Assembly (NCBI GenBank): GCA_033002965.1
Contig: JAURVB010012950.1
Location: 124,001 to 188,000, forward strand
DNA length: 64,000 nucleotides
Reading direction: 5' to 3'
Source: Piper betle
Taxonomy: Eukaryota > Streptophyta > Magnoliopsida > Piperales > Piperaceae
Every line of letters begins with the position of its first letter. Position 1 is the stretch's first letter. Under the pieces are notes generated by a model. That model ran no database searches. It was not told where the DNA came from and saw nothing but the letters and a program-made list of their open reading frames with translations. Below are positions 47,239-57,262 of this stretch, in pieces. Both the position numbers and the translations under genes were made by a program.

Positions 47239-50088
47239 TGTAAAACCCGTGATTCGAGTCAGGGTTTTACGTTACCGAACCAGTCGGTTCGATCGTTGGT
47301 TCGAGTCGAGTCGGTTTCATGAATCGCGTGCTGAGTCGAGACCAGCCGTGAGTTATGAGCGATGAGAGTCAGGTGTACCTGAATATATGATGATAACGTC
47401 GAGAAGATGGTGAGATACGAGTTATCTGAATATATGAAAGTATGCAGTATTTTTTTCTTTTTATATGTTTGATCGTAGAAATAATTTTAGGCCGAATAAC
47501 GCATTAGGACGCGTTTGATTATATTCGGGTGGGTTATTAGTTATAGAGCATGCCATTTGGATGTTGTTGTGTTTGTTTTATTTTATGTGATTTTTCCATA
47601 TTTTTGTAGATTTTTTTTAGAATTTATTACGAACTAGTTATTATTTTGACTCGAGTCGGAATCGAGTCAATACTTATTTACGAAACTGCCACTAGAACAT
47701 CACTTCATCTTCCCCGACACCCTCCCCCTTCCTAAACCCTAGCCGCCACCATTAGGTCGCCGCCGCCGCCACTGCCGACGCCGCCTGGCCGCCGATCAAC
47801 GCCGCCCCGCCCCGCCGTGTCGTCGCCGTGCCGCCCCGACCAACCCCGGCCACCGTCGCGCCACCACGACGCCGGAATCGCCCGCGAGCCGCGACGCCCG
47901 CCCACTGATTTCGCCGCCGTCCGGGCCGCGCCGCCGCCGCTGTGACCCCGACGACCACCCCCTCGACGTCGCCGACGTTTCCCCCATCGTCCCGACCACC
48001 GTCGAGGCCGGCCGGAGCCTCGATCGGAGAACGCCGCCGCCGCCACCCACTTTCGACGCCGCCGCCGACGGCCATCGCCGCCTCGGTTACTTTGTTTGAC
48101 ACCACCATCGGACCAAGCTCGTCGAGCTGGTGCCGATAGACCCCTTGATTGCCCCGTCCCAAATCATCGCCGGAAAACCGTCGGAATCCGCCGGAAAACC
48201 GCCGACACTCGCCGGAAAACCGCCGGAACCGCCGGAAATTGGATTTGTGGGAAATTCGCCGGATCATCCGCCGAACGCACCCGGTCCAATCTGATCGGAC
48301 TTCGGACGCCGCTAGGTGCCGAATTCGAGTTTCGAGCCACGAAACGGAAACCCTAGCCGTCGCCGATTTTCGACGACGCGAGGTATAATTTATTTTAATT
48401 TAATTATTTGAAAGTTTTGATTATTAGAATTGCATGCTAGGATTGGTGAATTGTGTGTTATAATAATATATATAAATGTAGATTTGATTAAGGATAAAAA
48501 TATGAAATTTGTTTGATTGTGTGGTGTTAAAAATAGAAGTTATGAAACTAATTAGGGTTATTAAGTAATAATCATGATCTAATCAAACTAGTTTAAGTAG
48601 ACTTGCTAGAATCGATATAGGTTGATGTGTGTTGATTGACGTGTGATTGTGTTGATTGTGTGTGCATGCTATAGGATGTGTGATTCATCATGCGGGCGTT
48701 AGTTTTTAGCTTGATTGTGTAGGTACGGTGTAGGAGCTCGCCGCCTAGGCGCGTGGACCCGTTTGGAGCTTCTACCAGGTCCGTTTAGGACTCGTTCTCT
48801 GATTTACGCTACTCTCTTGTGTATTTGACTTATTATGTGCAGGACGAGTTAAGTGGCGTTTTATCGAATCCCACTTAACTCGGGCCATTTAGCCAACGAT
48901 TTTTCCGGATTAATAACCCTCGAGGATGAGATCCCTCGAGTTTGTTTTCGAACTTCAGATCCAGCTCATGTTGCCTTCGGGCCTATTGTATAAATCCCAA
49001 CCCAGACCTATATATATGTATAGTTTTCGTGTTTTCGGTGAGAGACTGAATGAGGGAAATCCGACTACCGTGCTACGCGAGCGGGCACGTGTGTGTCGAC
49101 AGTGGGCTCTGGAATGGTGTACAAGCCGTTTCATTCCCGAGGGATCCTGACAACTCCACCTTTGAGTTCCTCAAACCCGGAGAAGTGTGGAGGTTCACGG
49201 GTACTGCATTGCAGCGCATGTCTAGACTTGTGGTTTCAAAGGGTACTGAAGGCGACTGCCTGAGAGTACTCGGCCTTCGTGCTCAAGGCCAGGAGTAATA
49301 TGGAAGGTGCAGAGGGCGGATAGGAACGAGATTTGACGCGAGAAGCAATAGAGAAATGGCCGAGGCATGAGAATGTGAAAGATAGGGGACGCTGTCGACC
49401 CGATGGCGACGGCTCCCGTATGTGCCCTGATGAGAGTTCTTGAGGAAGTATATGGTTTTGATTCAACAGGAGAGTTTGCTCTCCTGTGCCAGATTGATAT
49501 TAGTTATTTTCCGGGCCGGTAACACTCGTTACTGACGGTTTTTCTATATATATGTAGGTGAGGAATGCGAGCGATGAAAGCTGTCGGGACTGCGGAGGAG
49601 CAGCACGGAACCGCGCACACATGTACCTGCCGCGTGTAATGTATAATAATGGTGTGTTATTGTTATGTAAATGATAATTTTGATGTGTTTGTTTGAGATG
49701 AATTACTTGTTATGAAACTGAACTGGATAAATATGAATGAGTAGGGAGCCTTGGAGTTCAGACTCGGCTCAGGTAAAAACGAATGAGATAATGGTTGAAT
49801 GTCATGGTAGATTAGTATGTGTTACCGTATTTTTATAAAATAGTATATATTTTCTTTTGGTTTTTCATTTATTATTTTGTCTTGTCTTTGCTTGTACATC
49901 ATAGCATGCATGTAGGACTACGTTAGAACCCACGCATCCCATCCATGCATTTCATGTTTGCATCTCCATCTTGAGACACCGAGGGCAGATCCGGGTCGGC
50001 TTAACCGAACCCAGTAGATTAGCGAACGGTTCGGTCGCCGGTGACATTTCCGGGTCGGTTCACGGGTGAGCCGAAACGGGGTGTTACA
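47239..50088 (+). repeat. 5' LTR of the gag-only element
   Basis: Starts TGTAAAACCC, with the inverse GGGTTTTAC 13 bases later, and ends GGGGTGTTACA. It contains the mirrored TTGACTCGAG/CGAGTCAA motif (47646-47670) and a CpG-rich block (47740-48360) ending in a CGAG/GTATAA donor-like junction, followed by about 350 bp of T-rich DNA. A probable TATA (TGTATAAATCC, 48986-48996) and the 'gtaacactcgttactgacgg' landmark near 49520 follow. The proline/arginine-rich frames in the CpG-rich block are present on both strands and are compositional. Confidence 0.9.
48986..48996 (+). promoter_or_regulatory. probable LTR TATA box
   Basis: TGTATAAATCC lies about 1.1 kb before the LTR end, and the equivalent position in all older copies keeps 'ctattatataagtac'. 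Conservation of this spot across the family supports it as the LTR promoter; the same site occurs in the 3' LTR near 53989. Confidence 0.45.
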
Positions 50089-50092
50089 ATAG

Positions 50093-50104
50093 TGGTATCA
50101 GAGC
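50093..50104 (+). other. primer-binding site (initiator Met tRNA)
   Basis: TGGTATCAGAGC, four bases after the LTR end, complements the 3' end of initiator methionine tRNA. Confidence 0.9.
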
Positions 50105-50273
50105 TAACCCTTGGTTGATTAAGATGGTAGATGCGTTACAGGTTACATGTGTGCCGAAGCTGCTCCAAGCTGTTCCGACAGGTATTTTTCTGTTTTAATG
50201 TTTTTGATTGTAGATTTCCTTACAAATCGGTAGTGTGACAGGCGAGTAGACTAGAGCAGGAACTACTAGCAGG

Positions 50274-52166
50274 ATGGTGACACAGACCCGCCGGACGCAG
50301 ATCAGGACCCCATCGCCTCCAGTAGCCAGACAGGACAGTCCTAGCCCTGTTCACAGTGACGCCGCCTCCAGTCAACCTAGGACTGCCATGCCACCAGTAG
50401 AGGTCAGTGTGCCAGTTTCAGCTAGCCGACGTGGTGAGAGCCATCGTCAAGACAGTCGCCGCGACCGAGATAGTCGTCGAGACCGAGATAGTCGTCGAGA
50501 CCGAGATAGTCGCCGGGACCGAGACAGTGGTCGTGACAGTTACTGCACCAGAAGTAGTCGACAGGAGAGAGACACAGCGATCACCAGGTTGGCGGAAGCT
50601 CAGATACAAATGCTACACAGTCAGGAAGAATTTAGGAGACAAATGCAGCAAGACCAACAGGAATTCAGGAGAGAGCTCAGACAGATAGCCCTTTCTGTGG
50701 CCAGAACTGAGAAGAGACCAGCAGTGGGTGAAGAGGCACCGGGAGAGCCAGTAGTTTCCACAGACCCTATGCCGCCGCCTCCTCCTCCACCGCTGCAACA
50801 GAGGGCTACTCCAACGACAGTCCCCTTATTTGCCCCACTTCAGGCGGGGATGAGACCGGACATCAGTGGAACCGCAGCAGTAGGTAGCGGGCAGACTGCA
50901 GGCGGAAGTGGAGCTGCAAGATTTGATGGTATACCAGCAGGTACGGGACCACAAATTCCTCGGTATGAGCAAGGAGAAGGATCGAACAGATCAGTGGATA
51001 CGAGGAAATTGGGACTGTGGCAGTACGAGAAGTTCGTGAAGAATGGTGGACGACCGTTCTTTGGAAAGTTGGACGCGGAAGAGGCATTCTTGTGGATATC
51101 GTCAGCCATAGGTGTGTTTGACACTATGGCATGCCCGATGGAGCACCGAGTGCGCATCATCACAGGAGCATTCCAGGACGAAGCCAGGATATGGTGGAGT
51201 TCGGTCCAGAATTCTATATTTGCCCATCGTCAGCCCCAGGACATCACATGGGAGGAATTTAGGGCGGAATTCGATGGAAAGTATTTCCCGCCAAACATCA
51301 GGAAGAGAAAGGAGCGAGAATTCCAGACGCTGAGGCAGGGACCCATGACGGTGGTACAATACGAGACTAGGTTTAGAGCTCTAGAGAGATTTGCACCAGA
51401 CTTGGTGTCCACCGAAGAAAGAAGGATAGAGCGTTTTTACGAAGGCCTCCATCACGAGATCAGGATGGCCTATTTGGATAGGAAGTTCGCTACCTTTGGT
51501 GATGTAGTGAGAGCTGCAGGCGAGGCAGAACGAGTTATAGCTGCTAGACCTCACCAGGATGTTGACCAGAGGCAGCAACATTCGAGGCCATATCAGCCAG
51601 AGCAGGGAGAACAGCAGAGACATCAGTCAGATGCACCAGTTGCCATGAGGGCTATGGATGCCCAAGTTCAGGGCTACAGAGCACCCTTCTGTCAGAATTG
51701 CCGACGTCGTCATGGAGGTGAGTGCAGAGCAGGCACAAACACATGCTACAGATGCGGTCAGCGAGGACATAGAGCTGCAGAGTGCAGTGTAGGCACAGAC
51801 GTGTGCTATAGTTGCGGTCAACCAGGGCATAGAGCTGCAACTTGTCCAACCGGCCAGACCCAACAGGTGACGCTCCCAGCACCACCGCAGAGACTTGCGC
51901 TCCCAGGTCCCCAGCAACAACCACAGCAGACAGGCAGAGACCAACAGCCACCGAGGCAGCAGCAGAGAGGACTTGTAGCTATCATGACAGGACAAGAACA
52001 TCAGGCCTTGGATCAGAGAGGAATGCAAACAACGCCACCAGCAGGACTATCCGTCTCGGTACCACCATGGACAGCTGGGATGGACACAGCCACGATTGCT
52101 GAAGCACTGGAGGATACGACAAACGTGACAGGTACGCAAGCGTCTCACTTCAGATTTCACATTTAG
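50274..52166 (+). CDS. Gag capsid/nucleocapsid protein, intact
   Basis: A 630-codon open frame. The N-terminal part is Ser/Pro/Arg-rich, with five near-perfect RRDRDS hexapeptides (residues about 61-90, an 18-bp tandem repeat), then a Gln/Glu-rich coiled-coil-like stretch (about 100-140), a polyproline run and a Gly/Ala-rich linker. Residues about 240-425 form the plant Ty3/gypsy retrotransposon gag domain, with W..SV, TWEEFRAEFDGKYFP, QGPMTVVQYETRF and RFYEGL. Then come a Cys-X2-Cys stretch (FCQNCRRRHGGEC) and two CCHC zinc knuckles, CYRCGQRGHRAAEC (491-504) and CYSCGQPGHRAATC (511-524). A Gln/Pro-rich tail follows, where a protease would normally begin but none does. It would assemble particles and bind RNA. 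The ATG at 50274 is the first in frame after the leader; a splice-donor-like ACAG/GTATTT lies at 50177-50186. An intact frame in an element without pol suggests selection or recency. Confidence 0.92.
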   Translation: MVTQTRRTQIRTPSPPVARQDSPSPVHSDAASSQPRTAMPPVEVSVPVSASRRGESHRQDSRRDRDSRRDRDSRRDRDSRRDRDSGRDSYCTRSSRQERDTAITRLAEAQIQMLHSQEEFRRQMQQDQQEFRRELRQIALSVARTEKRPAVGEEAPGEPVVSTDPMPPPPPPPLQQRATPTTVPLFAPLQAGMRPDISGTAAVGSGQTAGGSGAARFDGIPAGTGPQIPRYEQGEGSNRSVDTRKLGLWQYEKFVKNGGRPFFGKLDAEEAFLWISSAIGVFDTMACPMEHRVRIITGAFQDEARIWWSSVQNSIFAHRQPQDITWEEFRAEFDGKYFPPNIRKRKEREFQTLRQGPMTVVQYETRFRALERFAPDLVSTEERRIERFYEGLHHEIRMAYLDRKFATFGDVVRAAGEAERVIAARPHQDVDQRQQHSRPYQPEQGEQQRHQSDAPVAMRAMDAQVQGYRAPFCQNCRRRHGGECRAGTNTCYRCGQRGHRAAECSVGTDVCYSCGQPGHRAATCPTGQTQQVTLPAPPQRLALPGPQQQPQQTGRDQQPPRQQQRGLVAIMTGQEHQALDQRGMQTTPPAGLSVSVPPWTAGMDTATIAEALEDTTNVTGTQASHFRFHI

Positions 52167-52200
52167 TAGATAGCTACCAGAGTGAAACCTCCTTAATCTA

Positions 52201-52236
52201 AAATTTCGAGGACGAAATTTTTATAAGGAGGGAAGG
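52201..52236 (+). promoter_or_regulatory. inverted motif and polypurine tract
   Basis: AAATTTCGAGGACGAAATTT (52201-52220) is a perfect inverted repeat with a four-base loop, followed by the polypurine tract AAGGAGGGAAGG (52225-52236) one base before the 3' LTR. Decayed versions precede the LTRs at 5891 and 28939. The tract primes plus-strand synthesis. Confidence 0.8.
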
Positions 52237-52237
52237 T

Positions 52238-55203
52238 TGTAAAACCCGTGATTCGAGTCAGGGTTTTACGTTACCGAACCAGTCGGTTCGATCGTTGGTT
52301 CGAGTCGAGTCGGTTTCATGAATCGCGTGCTGAGTCGAGACCAGCCGTGAGTTATGAGCGATGAGAGTCAGGTGTACCTGAATATATGATGATAACGTCG
52401 AGAAGATGGTGAGATACGAGTTATCTGAATATATGAAAGTATGCAGTATTTTTTTCTTTTTATATGTTTGATCGTAGAAATAATTTTAGGCCGAATAACG
52501 CATTAGGACGCGTTTGATTATATTCGGGTGGGTTATTAGTTATAGAGCATGCCATTTGGATGTTGTTGTGTTTGTTTTATTTTATGTGATTTTTCCATAT
52601 TTTTGTAGATTTTTTTAGAATTTATTACGAACTAGTTATTATTTTGACTCGAGTCGGAATCGAGTCAATACTTATTTACGAAACTGCCACTAGAACATCA
52701 CTTCATCTTCCCCGACACCCTCCCCCTTCCTAAACCCTAGCCGCCACCGTTAGCGTCGCCGCCGCCGCCACTGCCGACGCCGCCTAGCCGCCGATCGACG
52801 CCGCCCCGCCCCGCCGTGCCGTCGCCGTGCCGCCCGACCAACCCCGGCCACCGTCGCGCCGCCACGACGCCGGAATCGCCCCGCGAAGCCGCGACGCGCC
52901 GCCCACTGATTTCGCCGCCGTCCGGGCCGCGCCGCCGCCGCTGTGACCCCGACGACCACCCCCTCGACGTCGCCGACGTTTCCCCCATCGTCCCGACCAC
53001 CGTCGAGGCCGGCCGGAGCCTCGATCGGAGAACGCCGCCGCCGCCACCCACTTTCGACGCCGCCGCCGACGGCCATCGCCGCCTCGGTTACTTTGTTTGA
53101 CACCACCATCGGACCAAGCTCGTCGAGCTGGTGCCGATAGACCCCTTGATTGCCCCGTCCCAAATCATCGCCGGAAAACCGTCGGAATCCGCCGGAAAAC
53201 CGCCGACACTCGCCGGAAAACCGCCGGAACCGCCGGAAATTGGATTTGTGGGAAATTCGCCGGATCATCCGCCGAACGCACCCGGTCCAATCTGATCGGA
53301 CTTCGGACGCCGCTAGGTGCCGAATTCGAGTTTCGAGCCACGAAACGGAAACCCTAGCCGTCGCCGATTTTCGACGACGCGAGGTATAATTTATTTTAAT
53401 TTAATTATTTGAAAGTTTTGATTATTAGAATTGCATGCTAGGATTGGTGAATTGTGTGTTATAATAATATATATAAATGTAGATTTGATTAAGGATAAAA
53501 ATATGAAATTTGTTTGATTGTGTGGTGTTAAAAATAGAAGTTATGAAACTAATTAGGGTTATTAAGTAATAATCATGATCTAATCAAACTAGTTTAAGTA
53601 GACTTGCTAGAATCGATATAGGTTGATGTGTGTTGATTGACGTGTGATTGTGTTGATTGTGTGTGCATGCTATAGGATGTGTGATTCATCATGCGGGCGT
53701 TAGTTTTTAGCTTGATTGTGTAGGTACGGTGTAGGAGCTCGCCGCCTAGGCGCGTGGACCCGTTTGGAGCTTCTACCAGGTCCGTTTAGGACTCGTTCTC
53801 TGATTTACGCTACTCTCTTGTGTATTTGACTTATTATGTGCAGGACGAGTTAAGTGGCGTTTTATCGAATCCCACTTAACTCGGGCCATTTAGCCAACGA
53901 TTTTCTGGATTAATAACCCTCGAGGATGAGATCCCTCGAGTTTGTTTTTCGAACTTCAGATCCAGCTCATGTTGCCTTCGGGCCTATTGTATAAATCCCA
54001 ACCCAGACCTATATATATGTATAGTTTTCGTGTTTTCGGTGAGAGACTGAATGAGGGAAATCCGACTACCGTGCTACGCGAGCGGGCACGTGTGGGTCGA
54101 TAGTGGGCTCTGGAATGGTGTAAAAGCCGTTTCATTCCCGAGGGATCCTGACAACTCCACCTTTGAGTTCCTCAAACCCGGAGAAGTGTGGAGGTTCACG
54201 GGTACTGCATTGCAGCGCATGTCTAGACTTGTGGTTTCAAAGGGTACTGAAGGCGACTGCCTGAGAGTACTCGGCCTTCGTGCTCAAGGCCAGGAGTAAT
54301 ATGGAAGGTGCAGAGGGCGGATAGGAACGAGATTTGACGCGAGAAGCAATAGAGAAATGGCCGAGGCATGAGAATGTGAAAGATAGGGGGACGCTGTCGA
54401 CCCGATGGCGACGGCTCCCGTATGTGCCCTGATGAGAGTTCTTGAGGAAGTATATGGTTTTGATTCAACAGGAGAGTTTGCTCTCCTGTGCCAGATTGAT
54501 ATTAGTTATTTTCCGGGCCGGTAACACTCGTTACTGACGGTTTTTCTATATATATGTAGGTGAGGAATGCGAGCGATGAAAGCTGTCGGGACTGCGGAGG
54601 AGCAGCACGGAACCGCGCACACATGTACCTGCCGCGTGTAATGTATAATAATGATGTGTTAATGCTACGTGAATGATAATTTGGATGTGTTTGTTTAGAT
54701 AAATTGCTTGATATGAAATGAATGGATAAATGTGAATGAGTAGTGAGTTTGGAGTTCAGACTCGGCTCAGGTAAAAACGAATGAGATAATGGTTGAATGT
54801 CATGGTAGATTAGTATGTGTTACCGTATTTTTATAAAGAACAGATAAATGGGAATGAGCAAGGAGCCTTGAGTTCAGGCTCGGCTCAGGTAAAAACGAAT
54901 GAGATAATGGTTGAATGTCATAGTAGATTAGTATGTGTTACCGTATTTTTATAAAATAGTATATATTTTCTTTTGGTTTCTGATTTATTATTTTGTCTTG
55001 TCTTTGCTTGTACATCATAGCATGCATGTAGGACTACGTTAGAACCCACGCATCCCATCCATGCATTTCATGTTGCATCTCCATCTTGAGACACCGAGGG
55101 TAGATCCGGGTCGGCTTAACCGAACCCAGTAGATTAGCGAGCGGTTCGGTCGCCGGTGACATTTCCGGGTCGGTTCACGGGTGAGCCGAAACGGGGTGTT
55201 ACA
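52238..55203 (+). repeat. 3' LTR of the gag-only element
   Basis: Near-identical to the 5' LTR with scattered substitutions and 1-2 base indels in the CpG-rich block. It has one tandem duplication of 118 bp (54725-54960, units starting 'gataaatg' at 54725 and 54843) and a more diverged 100 bp just before it. The duplication accounts for the length difference of 116 bp. Confidence 0.9.
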
Positions 55204-55208
55204 GTCAG
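55204..55208. repeat. target-site duplication, right copy
   Basis: GTCAG immediately after the nested element; identical to 47234-47238. Coding sequence of the host gypsy element resumes here. Confidence 0.9.
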
Positions 55209-55640
55209 AGCCATGCCAAGCGGCTTTTGATGAGCTGAAAGCTGTCATATCATTGGAGCCAATATTGAAATTGCCGGATTTCAATCAACCAATCAAAGTA
55301 GTGATAGACACTTCGGATAGAGCCATGGTAGGTGTGCTACAGCAAGGAGGGCATCCAATAGCTTTCGAGACCTGGAAGCTGAAGGAGGCTGAGATGAGAT
55401 ATTCAACTCATGGGATGGAGATGCTAGCGGTGGTACATTGTCTTCGAGTTTGGCGAGTTTACTTGCTGGGATCCAAGTTTATGCTGATTACTAATAATGT
55501 TGTTAATATCTTCTTCTTCAAGACCCAGAAGAAGTTGTCTCCATGACAAGTAAGGTGGCAAGAGTTTCTAGCGGTGTATGACTTCTAGTGGCTGCACCAA
55601 CTGGGTAAGTCCAATTAGGTAGTTGATGCACTTAGTTGGA
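55204..55640 (+). pseudogene. Ty3/gypsy RNase H remnant
   Basis: CQAAFDELK, VVIDTSDRAMVGVLQQGGHPIAF, MRYSTHGMEMLAVVHCLRVW, YLLGSKFMLITNN and FFKTQKKLSP follow in one frame until a stop at 55544, then FLAVYDF and the 'DALS.K' end of the domain with stops between. The first catalytic position (DASD in most elements) reads DTSD and the later 'TDN' reads TNN, so a catalytic aspartate is lost. It continues the RT cut at 47233. Confidence 0.8.
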
Positions 55641-55645
55641 AGAAC

Positions 55646-56180
55646 ATGGAAGTGGTGGCGGCCTTGATAGAGAAAGAAACTGAGCTACTAGGGCAGGTCA
55701 GGGAGTTAGCAAAGAGGGATCCCGAGTACAAGAAGCTAATTGATAGTATCAGTGAGTACAACAAGTACTGGTTAGATGATGGAGTGGTCTACACTAATGG
55801 TGGGCGTCTATACATCCCTACCAGTAAGCTAAGATGAAAGCTTATGAAGGAGTCCCAAGACACCCAGTAGGCAAGACATCTAGGTAAAGACTGAATGTAT
55901 GCACTCATGTCACGAGTGTACTATTGGTCAAGGATGCAGGCCGATATAGAAGCTTTCATGAGGACCAGATGTGTCAGTAGGACAAGGTGGAGAGAAGACT
56001 AGAGGCCGGTTTGCTGCAGCCCCTACCTACACCGACGAGGCTGTGGGGCTCGATTTCATTAGACTTCGTGTCAATGTTCCCTAAGGTGAGAGGAATGTCT
56101 TCGGTGCTGGTCATAGTTGATCGATTCTCTAAGTACGTTGTATTTGTAGTAGCACCACATGTATGCTCAGCTGAGGCAGT
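55646..56180 (+). pseudogene. Ty3/gypsy integrase remnant, truncated
   Basis: Linker (KRDPEYKKLIDSISEY, WLDDGVVYTNGGRLYIP), a degraded HHCC zinc region (GHLG-like wording near 55880, 'SRVYYWSRMQADIEAFMRTRCV' near 55912) and the start of the catalytic core (WGSISLDFVSMFPKV, SSVLVIVDRFSKYVVFV, C-AEAVA). The sequence then passes directly into LTR-like sequence at about 56181; the rest of the core, the C-terminal domain and any chromodomain are deleted. Several stops lie between the open pieces. Confidence 0.8.
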
Positions 56181-57262
56181 TGCAGTCGACGTGCATCTAA
56201 GGAGTTTGTTTGATCCAGGAATTGCCGATATACATAGATGAGATCTTGGAGAAGATCATGATCTTCCGTGAGCCAATGATGGATAATTGGTGGCAACTAA
56301 CTTGAAGGGAAGATTCACGCAATCTTTGGAGATAAGGGGTTGGCATGTGGATAAATATGACAGGGCCTTGATTGTGTGATTTATTCTAGAGATCTTCGGT
56401 AGTTAGTTAATTGGATAATTGGATGTTACTTCAATTGCAACAAACGTGGGACATGTTTTATATAAAGGGACGGTCTTTGTGTAGAACACGAGAACAAGAA
56501 GATTGTGAGTGCTCTTTGTGGATAAGTGAAGTCGGGATTGTGCATGGAGACATCTTGTAGTTGCTACAACCAATTCGTGGAGTTTGGATTGGGACTACAA
56601 GAAGGAGAGGATGACTGCTGGTTGCTGGTCGATAGGTTTGCCTTTAGGATCAAGGTACACATCTTTGCTCGACAACGTACTTGCTTTCTAGTTGAGAGAT
56701 TCGCATGTAAAACATGTCGGTTTAGGGGCATCGACTTGAGGTTGTGTGTGAGGACTGGTTTGAGAAGAGAGGCTCATTGTTTTCAGAGTTGAGGGGCAAA
56801 GTCGTGGGGGTGCATGTCCACAACTTGCAAGTGGTGTGGTGAGTGATTAGTTGTATTCCCTTTGTTCATAGAGTTAAAATAAAGGTTGGGTGGAATTTCC
56901 GTAATATTGTGGTTGGATGTCAGATTTAGTACTGAGGGGGTGGATCTGTGATTCTGGGAACTGGTTCGTTCCGAGGTTGGGTGATCAGTATTTGGGGCAT
57001 TGAATGTTATTGCTTGGTCTTGTGCATGTATTTGCTGTGTTGTGCATGAGGCTCCGTGTTTGCTGATACCACTAGCGCTAGCAATTGGGCGTGGTGTAGG
57101 CATTGGGTGTGCTCGTGTTTACTGGTGAGACTTTAGGTGTGCCGTTGCAAATAGCGGTATTTGGGTTGCTTGAAGTGTAGGCTGGTGTTTATGGGGAGGT
57201 GAACACCTCACACGGGACTGGTTTTAGGGCAAAAATTTTAGCTCTAAATTAACCACGTGACA
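56181..57262 (+). repeat. right LTR of the decayed gypsy element
   Basis: Matches 44312-45373 over its length and ends near 'gctctaaattaaccacgtgaca'. There is no polypurine tract before it because the deletion joined integrase straight to LTR sequence; its true 5' part may therefore be missing. Confidence 0.65.

Larger units (their letters stand above)
47239..55203 (+). mobile_element. gag-only LTR retrotransposon (TR-GAG type), 7.97 kb
   Basis: TG...CA termini, perfect GTCAG target duplication, LTRs of 2850 and 2966 bp that are almost identical, an initiator-Met primer-binding site and a polypurine tract. The whole interior is 2149 bp (50089-52237) and codes only for an open gag; there is no protease, RT, RNase H or integrase. 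This matches the published class of terminal-repeat retrotransposons with GAG domain, which must borrow pol from a partner. The LTRs make up nearly three quarters of the element. It inserted into the RT-RNase H junction of the decayed gypsy element. Low LTR divergence implies a recent insertion. Confidence 0.92.
44312..57262 (+). mobile_element. decayed Ty3/gypsy element, split by a nested insertion
   Basis: Order along the strand: LTR, decayed initiator-Met primer-binding site, gag stub, protease, reverse transcriptase, [insertion 47239-55203], RNase H, integrase zinc-binding and core start, LTR. This order (RT/RNase H before integrase) defines Ty3/gypsy; the pol wording is chromovirus-like. 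Most of gag and the end of integrase are gone. No 5-bp duplication flanks the outer ends. Every domain carries stops or frame changes, so the element is dead, whereas its guest is not. Confidence 0.8.

Noticed and set aside
47752..48267. Arg/Gly-rich frames of 104-171 residues in the LTR, repeated at 52737-53268
   Set aside because: They come from CCG/CGG-rich composition inside an LTR; frames are open on both strands and differ between the two LTRs through indels.
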